Source: Xanthomonas cissicola
Lineage (GTDB): Bacteria > Pseudomonadota > Gammaproteobacteria > Xanthomonadales > Xanthomonadaceae
Assembly (NCBI RefSeq): GCF_008801575.1
Contig: NZ_VZPL01000001.1
Location: 124,001-188,000 of the forward strand
Direction of reading: 5' to 3'
DNA length: 64,000 bases
Positions 8,794-16,516 of the stretch are shown here, in pieces (position 1 is the stretch's first letter; every line of letters begins with the position of its first letter). Both the position numbers and the translations under genes were made by a program. The notes below the pieces were generated by a model. It was not told where the DNA came from, made no database searches, and saw nothing but the letters and a program-made list of their open reading frames with translations.

Positions 8794-9654
8794 ATGTCCG
8801 ACGATCTCGCCGCCATTCCCGCCGATCAGCTGCTTCGCCGCGCCGGCGGGCGGATCGAACGCTGCGATGCCGAGGCACTGCTGCTGCACGCGCTGGGCCG
8901 CGATCGCGCCTGGTTGTTCATGCACGGGCGCGATGCGGTGCCTCTATCGATCGCGCAGGCCTTCGATGCCTTGGTGCAGCGCCGTGAGGCCGGCGAGCCG
9001 GTGGCCTATCTGACCGGCTCACGCGGATTCTGGACGCTGGACCTGGCGGTCTCGCCGGCCACGCTGATCCCGCGCGCCGATACCGAAGCGCTGGTCGAGC
9101 TTGCGCTGGAGCGCCTGGACACCCTGCCAGGCCGTCGTGTCGCCGATCTGGGGACCGGCAGTGGCGCGATTGCGCTGGCCATCGCCAGCGAACGTCCGCA
9201 GGCGCAGATGATCGCCACCGACGCAAGCGCTGCGGCGTTGGCCATGGCCCAACGCAACGCCGACAGCCACAGCTTGCGCAATGTCGAGTGCCGCCTGGGC
9301 AGCTGGTTCGCGCCCTTGGCTGGCGAGACCTTTGACCTGATCGCCAGCAACCCGCCGTATATCGCCGCGCACGACTCGCACCTGCAGCAGGGCGATCTTC
9401 GCTACGAACCGGCCAGTGCGCTGGCCTCCGGCAGCGACGGGCTGGACGATATCCGCCTGATCGTGGCCGATGCGCCTGCGCATCTGCTGCCGGGCGGCTG
9501 GTTGCTGCTCGAACATGGCTGGGACCAGGGGGCGGCGGTGGCCGAACTGCTGGTTGCGCGCGGTTTCGCTGCGGTGGCCACGCATCAGGATCTGGAGCAG
9601 CGCGATCGGGTGACCTTGGGGCGCTGGTTGCCAGCTGCGGGCCAGGGCGGCTGA
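8794..9654 (+). CDS. prmC: Release factor glutamine N5-methyltransferase
   Basis: A 286-residue SAM-dependent methyltransferase that modifies the glutamine of the GGQ motif in RF1 and RF2, raising termination efficiency. The N-terminal helical RF-binding domain covers residues 1-85. Motif I is [16 protein letters not shown], and the catalytic NPPY motif is in [12 protein letters not shown]. Pro-Arg-Ala-Asp-Thr ([12 protein letters not shown]) is the usual PrmC signature. Unlike E. coli it is not adjacent to prfA, which lies about 37 kb away in this window. It is divergent from ahpC with about 200 bases between the starts. Confidence 0.95.
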   Translation: MSDDLAAIPADQLLRRAGGRIERCDAEALLLHALGRDRAWLFMHGRDAVPLSIAQAFDALVQRREAGEPVAYLTGSRGFWTLDLAVSPATLIPRADTEALVELALERLDTLPGRRVADLGTGSGAIALAIASERPQAQMIATDASAAALAMAQRNADSHSLRNVECRLGSWFAPLAGETFDLIASNPPYIAAHDSHLQQGDLRYEPASALASGSDGLDDIRLIVADAPAHLLPGGWLLLEHGWDQGAAVAELLVARGFAAVATHQDLEQRDRVTLGRWLPAAGQGG

Positions 9655-9892
9655 GCAACTGCCGGCGCGCTATTGTCGGGAGACGAGGGCCGCGCGTTCC
9701 GAAGCGGAGTACGTGCGTTCGATAGAGCTGTTGCGCGCATCGAGTGCGCTCGCCCGCCGGTAAGCGCAGAAGGTTGGGTGCGCTCTTCAGGGCTTGGCCC
9801 ATCACGGCGAACTCTTCTCTTCGAATCGCATGGCGTTGCCCGTGTGCGTGCGCAGCTGCCGATACACTAGCGGTTTCCCGCAGGACCGACGC

Positions 9893-10834
9893 ATGCGCAC
9901 GCTCTATCCCGAGATCAAGCCCTACCAGCAGGGCAGCCTGAAGGTCGACGATCGCCATACGCTGTACTTCGAGCAGTGCGGCAATCCGCACGGCAAGCCG
10001 GTGGTGATGTTGCATGGCGGCCCCGGCGGCGGATGCAACGACAAGATGCGGCGCTTCCACGACCCGGCCAAGTACCGCATCGTGCTGTTCGATCAGCGCG
10101 GTTCCGGCCGCTCTACGCCGCATGCCGATCTGGTGGACAACACCACCTGGGATCTGGTGGCCGATATCGAACGGCTGCGCACGCATCTGGGGGTCGATCG
10201 CTGGCAGGTGTTCGGGGGCAGCTGGGGATCCACGCTGGCGCTGGCCTACGCGCAGACCCACCCGCAGCAGGTCACCGAGCTGGTGCTGCGCGGTATTTTC
10301 CTGCTGCGTCGCTTCGAATTCGAATGGTTCTACCAGGAAGGTGCCAGTCGCCTGTTCCCGGATGCGTGGGAGCATTACCTCAACGCGATTCCGCCGGTGG
10401 AACGCGCCGACTTGATGTCTGCATTCCATCGCCGTCTCACCAGCGATGACGAGGCCACGCGTCTGGCTGCGGCCAAAGCCTGGAGCGTGTGGGAAGGCGC
10501 CACCAGCTTCCTGCATGTCGACGAGGACTTCGTCACCGGGCATGAAGACGCGCACTTTGCCCTGGCGTTCGCACGCATCGAAAACCATTACTTCGTCAAC
10601 GGCGGTTTCTTCGAGGTCGAAGACCAGTTGCTGCGCGACGCGCATCGCATTGCCGACATTCCCGGCGTGATCGTGCACGGCCGCTACGATGTGGTGTGCC
10701 CGCTGCAAAGCGCGTGGGACCTGCACAAGGCGTGGCCGAAGGCGCAGTTGCAGATCAGCCCGGCATCGGGGCACTCAGCGTTCGAACCGGAAAACGTCGA
10801 TGCCTTGGTGCGTGCCACCGACGGGTTTGCGTAA
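9893..10834 (+). CDS. pip: Proline iminopeptidase
   Basis: A 313-residue alpha/beta-hydrolase that removes N-terminal proline from peptides in the cytoplasm (family S33). The oxyanion region is HGGPGGG near residues 41-47, and the nucleophile is Ser110 in FGGSWGST. Length and Ser numbering agree with the crystallised Xanthomonas enzyme. A C-terminal GHSAFEPEN segment carries the catalytic histidine. The frame extends upstream to 9794, but the ATG at 9893 begins at the conserved MRTLYPEIKPY and gives the family length. It is preceded by a 240-base gap after prmC. Confidence 0.96.
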   Translation: MRTLYPEIKPYQQGSLKVDDRHTLYFEQCGNPHGKPVVMLHGGPGGGCNDKMRRFHDPAKYRIVLFDQRGSGRSTPHADLVDNTTWDLVADIERLRTHLGVDRWQVFGGSWGSTLALAYAQTHPQQVTELVLRGIFLLRRFEFEWFYQEGASRLFPDAWEHYLNAIPPVERADLMSAFHRRLTSDDEATRLAAAKAWSVWEGATSFLHVDEDFVTGHEDAHFALAFARIENHYFVNGGFFEVEDQLLRDAHRIADIPGVIVHGRYDVVCPLQSAWDLHKAWPKAQLQISPASGHSAFEPENVDALVRATDGFA

Positions 10835-10927
10835 GCGAGTGCATGCGCATGGCTCAGAGTTCGCTTTGGTCGATCGGCATGATCACTCTGCCGGACGCGC
10901 TGAGGTGCGATGACATACGCATGACGT

Positions 10928-10995
10928 GTCGGAGCGCGCTTGCGCGCGACGCGGCGTTACCGGTAACGCTCCATCGCGCGCAAGCGCGCTCCTAC
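10928..10995. repeat. REP-like nested palindrome with GTAG-type heads
   Basis: Two perfect 19-base inverted arms (10931-10949 and 10974-10992) start with GGAGCGCG and read outward into GTC/GTA. A second perfect 16-base palindrome (10954-10969) occupies the loop. The architecture matches paired GTAG-type REP elements known from Xanthomonadaceae. It sits in the convergent gap after pip and could act as a bidirectional transcript end. Confidence 0.75.
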
Positions 10996-11048
10996 TGATT
11001 GCAGATGTTCAACGCGGCTGCGATGCAGCCGCCAAACGCTGCTGCTGC

Positions 11049-11846
11049 TCAACGCACCAGCAAGGCATCCGCCAGCGGCGGCAGAATGCGCGCCAGGCGC
11101 GCTGCCCAGGCCTGTTGCCCGGCCGCGTCGGCAATCAGGTCCTGGCGGATTTCCAGTTCCACATGCAGCAGGCCGCGGCCTTCGCCATACACCGGGATGG
11201 CGTAATCGGTGGCGTCGCTGACCGCATACGGCTGGTTGTCGCCCACCACCAGGTCCGGTTCCTCACGCAGCGCCTGCAACAGGCGATGCGCCAGCCGCGT
11301 ATCGCGGTGGTAGAGCACGCCGGCATGCCAGGGCCGCGCGTTGCCGGCCATGACCGGGGTAAAGCTGTGCATCGACACCAATACTGTCGGCTGATTGCGC
11401 TGTGCACGCGCCTCCAGTTCGGCCGCGATACGTGCGTGATACGGCGCGAAGATCGCATCGATGCGCTGCTGCCGGTCGCTGTCGGTCAGGTGCTGGTTGC
11501 CCGGAACCAAGGTGCCGTCGCTGACCGCAGGCATCAGGCTAGGTGCGTCGTGCGGACGGTTGCAGTCGATCACCAGGCGCGAATACGTCTGCGCGATGGC
11601 GAACGCATCCAGCGCCTCGGCCAGCAGCCGCGTGACCTGCGCAATGCCGATATCCCAGCCGATATGACGGTCCAGTTCGTATTGCGGCAGGCCCAGGTCG
11701 GCCAGCCGGGCCGGCACGCGCTGGCCGGCGTGGTCGGCGATCAACAGCCACGGCGATGCGGCCTGCGCGTTGTGCACGGCGAACGGCGCCGGATCGTCGG
11801 TACTGAGCAATGGTTCGATGGCTGCGTCAGCCACGCGGGGTGCCAT
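11049..11846 (-). CDS. N-formylglutamate amidohydrolase family protein
   Basis: About 265 residues of the PF05013 family, whose characterised member HutG hydrolyses N-formylglutamate. Visible signatures are PWLLIADHAGQRVPARL with a likely metal ligand, DIGIAQVTRLLAE, LVIDCNRPHD, and VSMHSFTPV with a second histidine. No hut genes are nearby, so the true substrate may differ. The ATG at 11846 overlaps the upstream Nudix gene by 20 bases; another ATG is three codons earlier. It is the last gene of a four-gene overlapped minus-strand operon. The open frame beyond the start is an out-of-frame read of the Nudix gene. Confidence 0.82.
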   Translation of the reverse strand: MAPRVADAAIEPLLSTDDPAPFAVHNAQAASPWLLIADHAGQRVPARLADLGLPQYELDRHIGWDIGIAQVTRLLAEALDAFAIAQTYSRLVIDCNRPHDAPSLMPAVSDGTLVPGNQHLTDSDRQQRIDAIFAPYHARIAAELEARAQRNQPTVLVSMHSFTPVMAGNARPWHAGVLYHRDTRLAHRLLQALREEPDLVVGDNQPYAVSDATDYAIPVYGEGRGLLHVELEIRQDLIADAAGQQAWAARLARILPPLADALLVR

Positions 11847-12378
11847 CCAATGCATGATCGACCAGATACAGGCCGGCCCACAGCTTGGGGTCCATCTGAT
11901 AGCCCTCGGCCATCTTCTGCACCAGCCAGGCGCCGACCTGCGCGCGCGGGATTGCATGCACGGTGATGTCTTCGCTGGCATCGCCGCCGCCATCGCCAAC
12001 CTTGCGCAGACCGGTGGCACGCACGAAGGCGATCTTCTCGCTGCTGGCACCGGCCGAGGTGGGGCCGATCATCAGCACTTCGGCATGCTCGGCGGTCCAG
12101 CCGGTTTCTTCTTCCAGTTCGCGAATGGCCGACAGTTCGATCGATTCATCGGCATGCACGTCGCCCACCAGCCCGGCCGGCATTTCGATGGTGCGCGCCT
12201 GCAGCGGCACGCGGAACTGCTCGACGAACAACATCGCATCGTCCGGCGTCACCGCCACGATGATCGCCGCCAGGCCGCCGGCATGCACACGTTCGGAGTA
12301 TTCCCAGGTGCCACGCACGACCATGCGCTGGTACTTGCCTTCGTAGACCACGGTGGGCGGGGTGTCGTGTCGGTTCAT
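11827..12378 (-). CDS. Nudix hydrolase (ADP-ribose pyrophosphatase-like)
   Basis: A 183-residue protein with a complete Nudix box: G-N5-E-N7-RELEEETGW, preceded by IEMPAGLVGD, the layout typical of ADP-sugar pyrophosphatases. The N-terminal strands (VVYEGKYQRMVVRGTWEY) form the usual dimerisation sheet. It probably cleaves a nucleoside diphosphate sugar; the exact substrate is inference. The ATG at 12378 overlaps the stop of the exonuclease gene as ATGA, indicating translational coupling. The longer upstream frame has no homology. Confidence 0.9.
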   Translation of the reverse strand: MNRHDTPPTVVYEGKYQRMVVRGTWEYSERVHAGGLAAIIVAVTPDDAMLFVEQFRVPLQARTIEMPAGLVGDVHADESIELSAIRELEEETGWTAEHAEVLMIGPTSAGASSEKIAFVRATGLRKVGDGGGDASEDITVHAIPRAQVGAWLVQKMAEGYQMDPKLWAGLYLVDHALDGTPRG

Positions 12379-13361
12379 GGGCGGGGACCTTGTGCCAGGG
12401 AAACGGGAGGAAACGGTGCGGGGACGCCGGTGCTGGCGGCCAGCAGACGGCGCCGGGTGAGCGGGCCGAAGCGCAGGCTCTCGCACAACCCGGTCAGCAT
12501 GTCCGCATCGGCGTGCGCACGCGTGAAGCCGGTCTGGGTGAGCGCCAGCGGCGCGTCGAGCGCGATGGTGGTGAGCTGCCGCCACAGCAATGCGTGTTCG
12601 CGCTGTTCGCGCAGCCGCACCGCCATTTGCGCCGCGCCGCGCAGGCGCAGGAAGGGGATTTCGTCGATGCGCTCCAGCAGCGCATCCAGGCTGCCGAAGT
12701 GCGCCAGCAGCACTGCTGCCGATTTGGCGCCGATGCCGGTCACGCCGGGAATGTTGTCGATGGCATCGCCGCATAACGCCAGATAGTCGGCGATCTGGTG
12801 CGCATGCACGCCATGGCGCGCCTTGACCCCGTCCATGCCCCAGCGCTGGTTGCGCGCGTAGTCCCACTGCTCGTCATGCTCGAGCAATAACTGCGACAGG
12901 TCCTTGTCGGCCGACACGATCACCCCGCGCAAGCCGTGCGCCCGCACGCTGTGCAGCGCGCTACCGATCAGGTCGTCGGCCTCGTAATCGCGGTGGGCCA
13001 GCACGCTCAGCCCGAGCGCTGCGCACAGCGCCTTGCAATGCGCGAACTGGCGGCGCAGCGCATCCGGCGCAGGCGTGCGGTTGCCTTTGTAGGCCGGGTA
13101 GATCGCATGCCGGAAGCAGCTGTCCAGGGCTTCGTCAAAGGCAATGGTGATGTGCTGCGGATCCTCGCGTTCGAGCAGGTCCAGCAGAAACCGCGCAAAG
13201 CCGTGCACCGCATTGGTCGGCCAGCCCTGCGCATCCTGAAATTCGTCCGGGATGGAGTGCCAGGCACGGAACACGTACAGGCTGGCATCCACCAGATACA
13301 GCGGGGTCGGGCGCTGGATTGCCAGTGGCGCAGCGTCGAGCGGGTTGGTCGGCGTGGTCAC
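12375..13361 (-). CDS. 5'-3' exonuclease, FEN-like (Pol I N-domain/Xni type)
   Basis: A 328-residue stand-alone member of the 5'-nuclease family. The N-terminal part has YLVDASLYVFRAWH, then TIAFDEALDSCFRH (metal-binding Asp) and YKGNR. YEADDLIGS carries the conserved acidic residues, and VSADKDLSQLL follows. The helix-hairpin-helix DNA-binding region is IPGVTGIGAKSAAVLL. No polymerase domain follows, so it is an Xni/ExoIX-like flap nuclease rather than PolA. It starts with GTG at 13361, overlapping the upstream nitroreductase stop as GTGA. Second gene of the operon. Confidence 0.9.
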   Translation of the reverse strand: MTTPTNPLDAAPLAIQRPTPLYLVDASLYVFRAWHSIPDEFQDAQGWPTNAVHGFARFLLDLLEREDPQHITIAFDEALDSCFRHAIYPAYKGNRTPAPDALRRQFAHCKALCAALGLSVLAHRDYEADDLIGSALHSVRAHGLRGVIVSADKDLSQLLLEHDEQWDYARNQRWGMDGVKARHGVHAHQIADYLALCGDAIDNIPGVTGIGAKSAAVLLAHFGSLDALLERIDEIPFLRLRGAAQMAVRLREQREHALLWRQLTTIALDAPLALTQTGFTRAHADADMLTGLCESLRFGPLTRRRLLAASTGVPAPFPPVSLAQGPRP

Positions 13362-13933
13362 GGGGTCCAGTCGCGCAGCAGCGCACGCGGGTCCGGGCGC
13401 TCGCGTTCGGGCACCTGCATGCGCGGCGTGCCGATGTGGATGAAGCCGGCGATGCGTTCGTTGTCTTCCAGGCCCAGGTAGCCCGTCACCGCCGGGTCGT
13501 AGGCCATCCACGCGCTCAACCACTGCGCACCGAAGCCGTGCGCCTGGGCGGCCTGCAGCAATGCAAAACAGACACAGCCGGCGGTGAGCAATTGCTCCTG
13601 CACGGGCACCTTGTGCTCCGGGCGCAGCGAGGCGATCACCACGATCACCACCGGCGCGTCGCTGAAGCGTCCGCGTTCCTTGGCAAGGGTGGCCGGCGAT
13701 GCCAGCGGGTCGGCGGCCAGGGTGCGCTCGGCAAGAAAATCCCCCAGCGCAGCCCGCGCCTCGCCGCTGATGCGCAGAAAGCGGAACGGCACCAGCTTGC
13801 CGTGATCGGGCACGCGCACCGCCGAGGTGAGCATGCGCAGCAAGCTGTCTTCATCCGGCCCGGGGGCGCCGAGTTGTTTGGAGGGAACCGAACGGCGCGC
13901 GTCCAGCGCCTGGAGCGAATACGGTGCGTGCAT
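13358..13933 (-). CDS. Nitroreductase family (YdjA-like) flavoprotein
   Basis: A 191-residue FMN-binding protein of the small YdjA/TdsD-like nitroreductase branch. Signatures are LDARRSVPSKQL at the N-terminus (phosphate contact Arg), VRVPDHGKLVPFRF, an Ala/Cys-rich central helix (LLTAGCVCFALLQAAQAHGFGAQW split by Gly), and the C-terminal FIHIGTP. Its electron acceptor is unknown. The ATG at 13933 is chosen six codons inside the maximal frame because MHAPYSLQALDARR is the family start. It is the first gene of a four-gene minus-strand operon with GTGA and ATGA junctions. Confidence 0.88.
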   Translation of the reverse strand: MHAPYSLQALDARRSVPSKQLGAPGPDEDSLLRMLTSAVRVPDHGKLVPFRFLRISGEARAALGDFLAERTLAADPLASPATLAKERGRFSDAPVVIVVIASLRPEHKVPVQEQLLTAGCVCFALLQAAQAHGFGAQWLSAWMAYDPAVTGYLGLEDNERIAGFIHIGTPRMQVPERERPDPRALLRDWTP

Positions 13934-14062
13934 AAATCCGGGTCGGGGCAACGAGGCATTGAATTATAGACGGCCTCTTCCCAACGCCCGCCGCATCATG
14001 TCGGCGGGGGCCAGTGGCCCCTCTGCGATTCAACCTCCCGTGCCCATCCAGTGCGTTGTCCA

Positions 14063-16294
14063 ATGACCCAGTTTGTTGCTACCGAACCGCTGCCCAGCCG
14101 CAATCCGGACCTGCTCGATCAGGTCCGCGAGGTGGTGCTGGTGCCGTTGGCCGACGCGTTTGTGAATGTGCAGGACGCGCTGGCCGAGGCGTTGTTCCGG
14201 CTGGCGGCCGACGCGGGCGCGGCGCAGAACGATTTCATGGAAGCAATCCAGGCCCTGCGCCAGCAACGCGAACCGATCACCGCACGCTTTCGCGGCCATC
14301 TGGCCAAGGCGTGGCAGGGGTTGGAATCCGGACGTCCGCTGTCGGCCGAGCGCACCCTCGCACGGGGCGCCGCCGGCCTGACCCTGCTGCCGGAGCAGGA
14401 CCTAGACGTGCGCCTGGCGGTACGCAACCTTGCCGGCGCGCTGCAGCACCAGTGGCGGCCGGAGTTGATGCGGCTCAATCGGTATCTGGGTTTCATCGCC
14501 GGTGGGCTGCGCATCGATGGCGACAGCAATCCGTTCGGGCCGGAGCATCTGGGCGTTGCGCTGTACGAGGCGTTCCAGGGCGTGACCCTGGCCCCCAAGG
14601 TGCATCTGGCGGTGATCAAAATCTGCGAGCAGCAGCTGATGGCGCGCGTCGGCCAGCGCTATGGCGAGCTGGAACAGGCGCTGGCCCAGGTCGCGCGGCT
14701 GCGCGAGCTGCCGCAGGCACGCCAGCGTCAACGCGGTATTCCGCGCCAGGACGCCGCCGCCAGCGACGAGAGCACCGAGGCGCCGGACTGGATCGCACGC
14801 TTCTTTGCAGACTGGTCGGGCGGGCAGGGCGCACTGGTCGGCGCACAGGTGATCGATGTGCATCTGCGCAGCGACCGCGAGGTGCTGCCGGCGGGCCTGC
14901 ACCAGTTGCTGCAGCACGCACGCCGCCAGCGCGAGCCGGATGCCGCCACGTTGGCGCCGGGGCAGCAGCGGCTGCTGTCGCCGCGTGAGGTGGTGTCGGC
15001 GCTGTCGCTGCTGCAGACCATGCCCGGCGCCAGTTTCGAGGTCATCGACGGCACCCATCTGGGCCTGGCGCGCGGTTTGCGCCAGCAGTTGATGCGCGCT
15101 GCCGCCTCGCTCGGCGTGGATCCGGCCACCACCCAGCTCAACCCCAGCGACGAAGATGCACTGGATCTGATTGCGCTGCTGTTCGAGGCAATCCTGCTGC
15201 AGAGCCATCTGTCGCGGCAGCAACGCGACATGCTCGGCCAGTTGCTGGTGCCGGTGGCCAAGATGGCGATGCTCGACGGCCACCTGTTCGTGCGCGATGG
15301 GCATCCGGCCCGGCGCCTGCTCAACCTGCTGGTGGACGCCTGCGACGGCAATGGCGGCGAAACCACTGCCGAACAGGCCCTGCTCGCCCAGGTTGCGGCA
15401 GCGGTGGACACCGTGGTGCGCGACTTCGACGAGCATCCATCGGTGTTCCTGGCGCTGGAAGCCGAATTCGGTGCGCATTACGAGCAGTACCGGCGCCGGG
15501 TCGAAATCGCCGAGCGGCGCGCCAACGAATTGCAGCGTGCCGAAGAACGCCGCGAGCGTGCGCGCAGCATCGCCGCGCAGGCGCTGGCCGAGCGCTTGGC
15601 GCGCGGGCCGTTGCCGCCGGTGGTGGAACACTTTTTGAGCCGTGTGTGGCACCCGTGCGTGCAACAGGCCGCGTTGCGCTCCGACGGCGCCGGCCCGGCC
15701 CTGGACGCCGCGCTAGCGCTCGGCGACGCGGTGCTGCTGCAACTTGGCCGCGTGCACGGCGATGCCGCACTGGAAGCGCATCGTCCCCAGCTGCTGCAGG
15801 CCTTCACCCTGGCCGGGCTGGGGCAGCGCGAGGCCGAACAGGCCCTGCAGGAACTGCAGCGCGCGCTGCTGCCGACCCAACCTGCGCCCGCTCCGGAAGC
15901 ACTCGCGCCGACCCTGACCGCGCTGACGCTCGCGCCCAGCCCAGCCGACCCGGTGGCAGAGCCGCTGACGCCGATGCTGGATGCCACCGCACAGGTGGAA
16001 TTCGACCGCATCACTGCAGATTTCTTCCGCGTCATGGCAATCGGCACCAGCCTGGACTTCATCGACCGCGAGGGCCGCGTGCAGCCTGGCAAACTGTCGT
16101 GGATCAGTCCGATTTCCGGGCGCCTGATGTTCGTCAACCGGCGCGGTGGGCGGCTGTGCGTTTCATCGCCGGAAGAGCTCGCGATGATGGTGTGGCTGGA
16201 CCGCCTGCGCCTGCACCGCGACGACGACGCCTTCTATAGCGCGATGCAGGACGTGGTGGACGGGCTGGAAGCGCCCCCGAAGCTGAAGGCTTAA
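14063..16294 (+). CDS. DUF1631 family protein, copy 1
   Basis: A 743-residue cytoplasmic protein with no signal peptide or membrane segment. It is predicted mostly helical, with Arg/Glu-rich coiled-coil stretches around residues 470-520 (EIAERRANELQRAEERRERAR) and an Ala/Pro-rich linker at about 610-640. The conserved C-terminal module, about residues 650-735, reads FFRVMAIGTSLDFIDREG then KLSWISPISGRLMFVNRRGG and SPEELAMMV. The function of DUF1631 is unknown. The next gene is a paralogue with the same domain order. The ATG at 14063 is chosen over one four codons upstream. Confidence 0.85.
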   Translation: MTQFVATEPLPSRNPDLLDQVREVVLVPLADAFVNVQDALAEALFRLAADAGAAQNDFMEAIQALRQQREPITARFRGHLAKAWQGLESGRPLSAERTLARGAAGLTLLPEQDLDVRLAVRNLAGALQHQWRPELMRLNRYLGFIAGGLRIDGDSNPFGPEHLGVALYEAFQGVTLAPKVHLAVIKICEQQLMARVGQRYGELEQALAQVARLRELPQARQRQRGIPRQDAAASDESTEAPDWIARFFADWSGGQGALVGAQVIDVHLRSDREVLPAGLHQLLQHARRQREPDAATLAPGQQRLLSPREVVSALSLLQTMPGASFEVIDGTHLGLARGLRQQLMRAAASLGVDPATTQLNPSDEDALDLIALLFEAILLQSHLSRQQRDMLGQLLVPVAKMAMLDGHLFVRDGHPARRLLNLLVDACDGNGGETTAEQALLAQVAAAVDTVVRDFDEHPSVFLALEAEFGAHYEQYRRRVEIAERRANELQRAEERRERARSIAAQALAERLARGPLPPVVEHFLSRVWHPCVQQAALRSDGAGPALDAALALGDAVLLQLGRVHGDAALEAHRPQLLQAFTLAGLGQREAEQALQELQRALLPTQPAPAPEALAPTLTALTLAPSPADPVAEPLTPMLDATAQVEFDRITADFFRVMAIGTSLDFIDREGRVQPGKLSWISPISGRLMFVNRRGGRLCVSSPEELAMMVWLDRLRLHRDDDAFYSAMQDVVDGLEAPPKLKA

Positions 16295-16516
16295 CACCCG
16301 CAGGCGCAGAATGATGATCGGCAAGCTCCACCGCGATGTTGCGAGCTAGGATGGCCGCTTGACACGCAAACCCTGGGCGGTCACGAGTAAAGTGAGTAAG
16401 ATGTCACACTTAACGGATGCGCGAACCGCCTACCATGCACAGGCGGAATTTGGGGCCGCGTCTGTTTTTTCTCGTTCGAAAATTTTCACGCCTGCAGAGG
16501 CGGGGAGCCTTTGCGC

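Noticed and set aside
8918-10774. 618-codon minus-strand open frame opposite prmC and pip
   Set aside because: It spans two well-identified plus-strand genes, is Arg/Pro-rich and has no domain; a GC-rich shadow.
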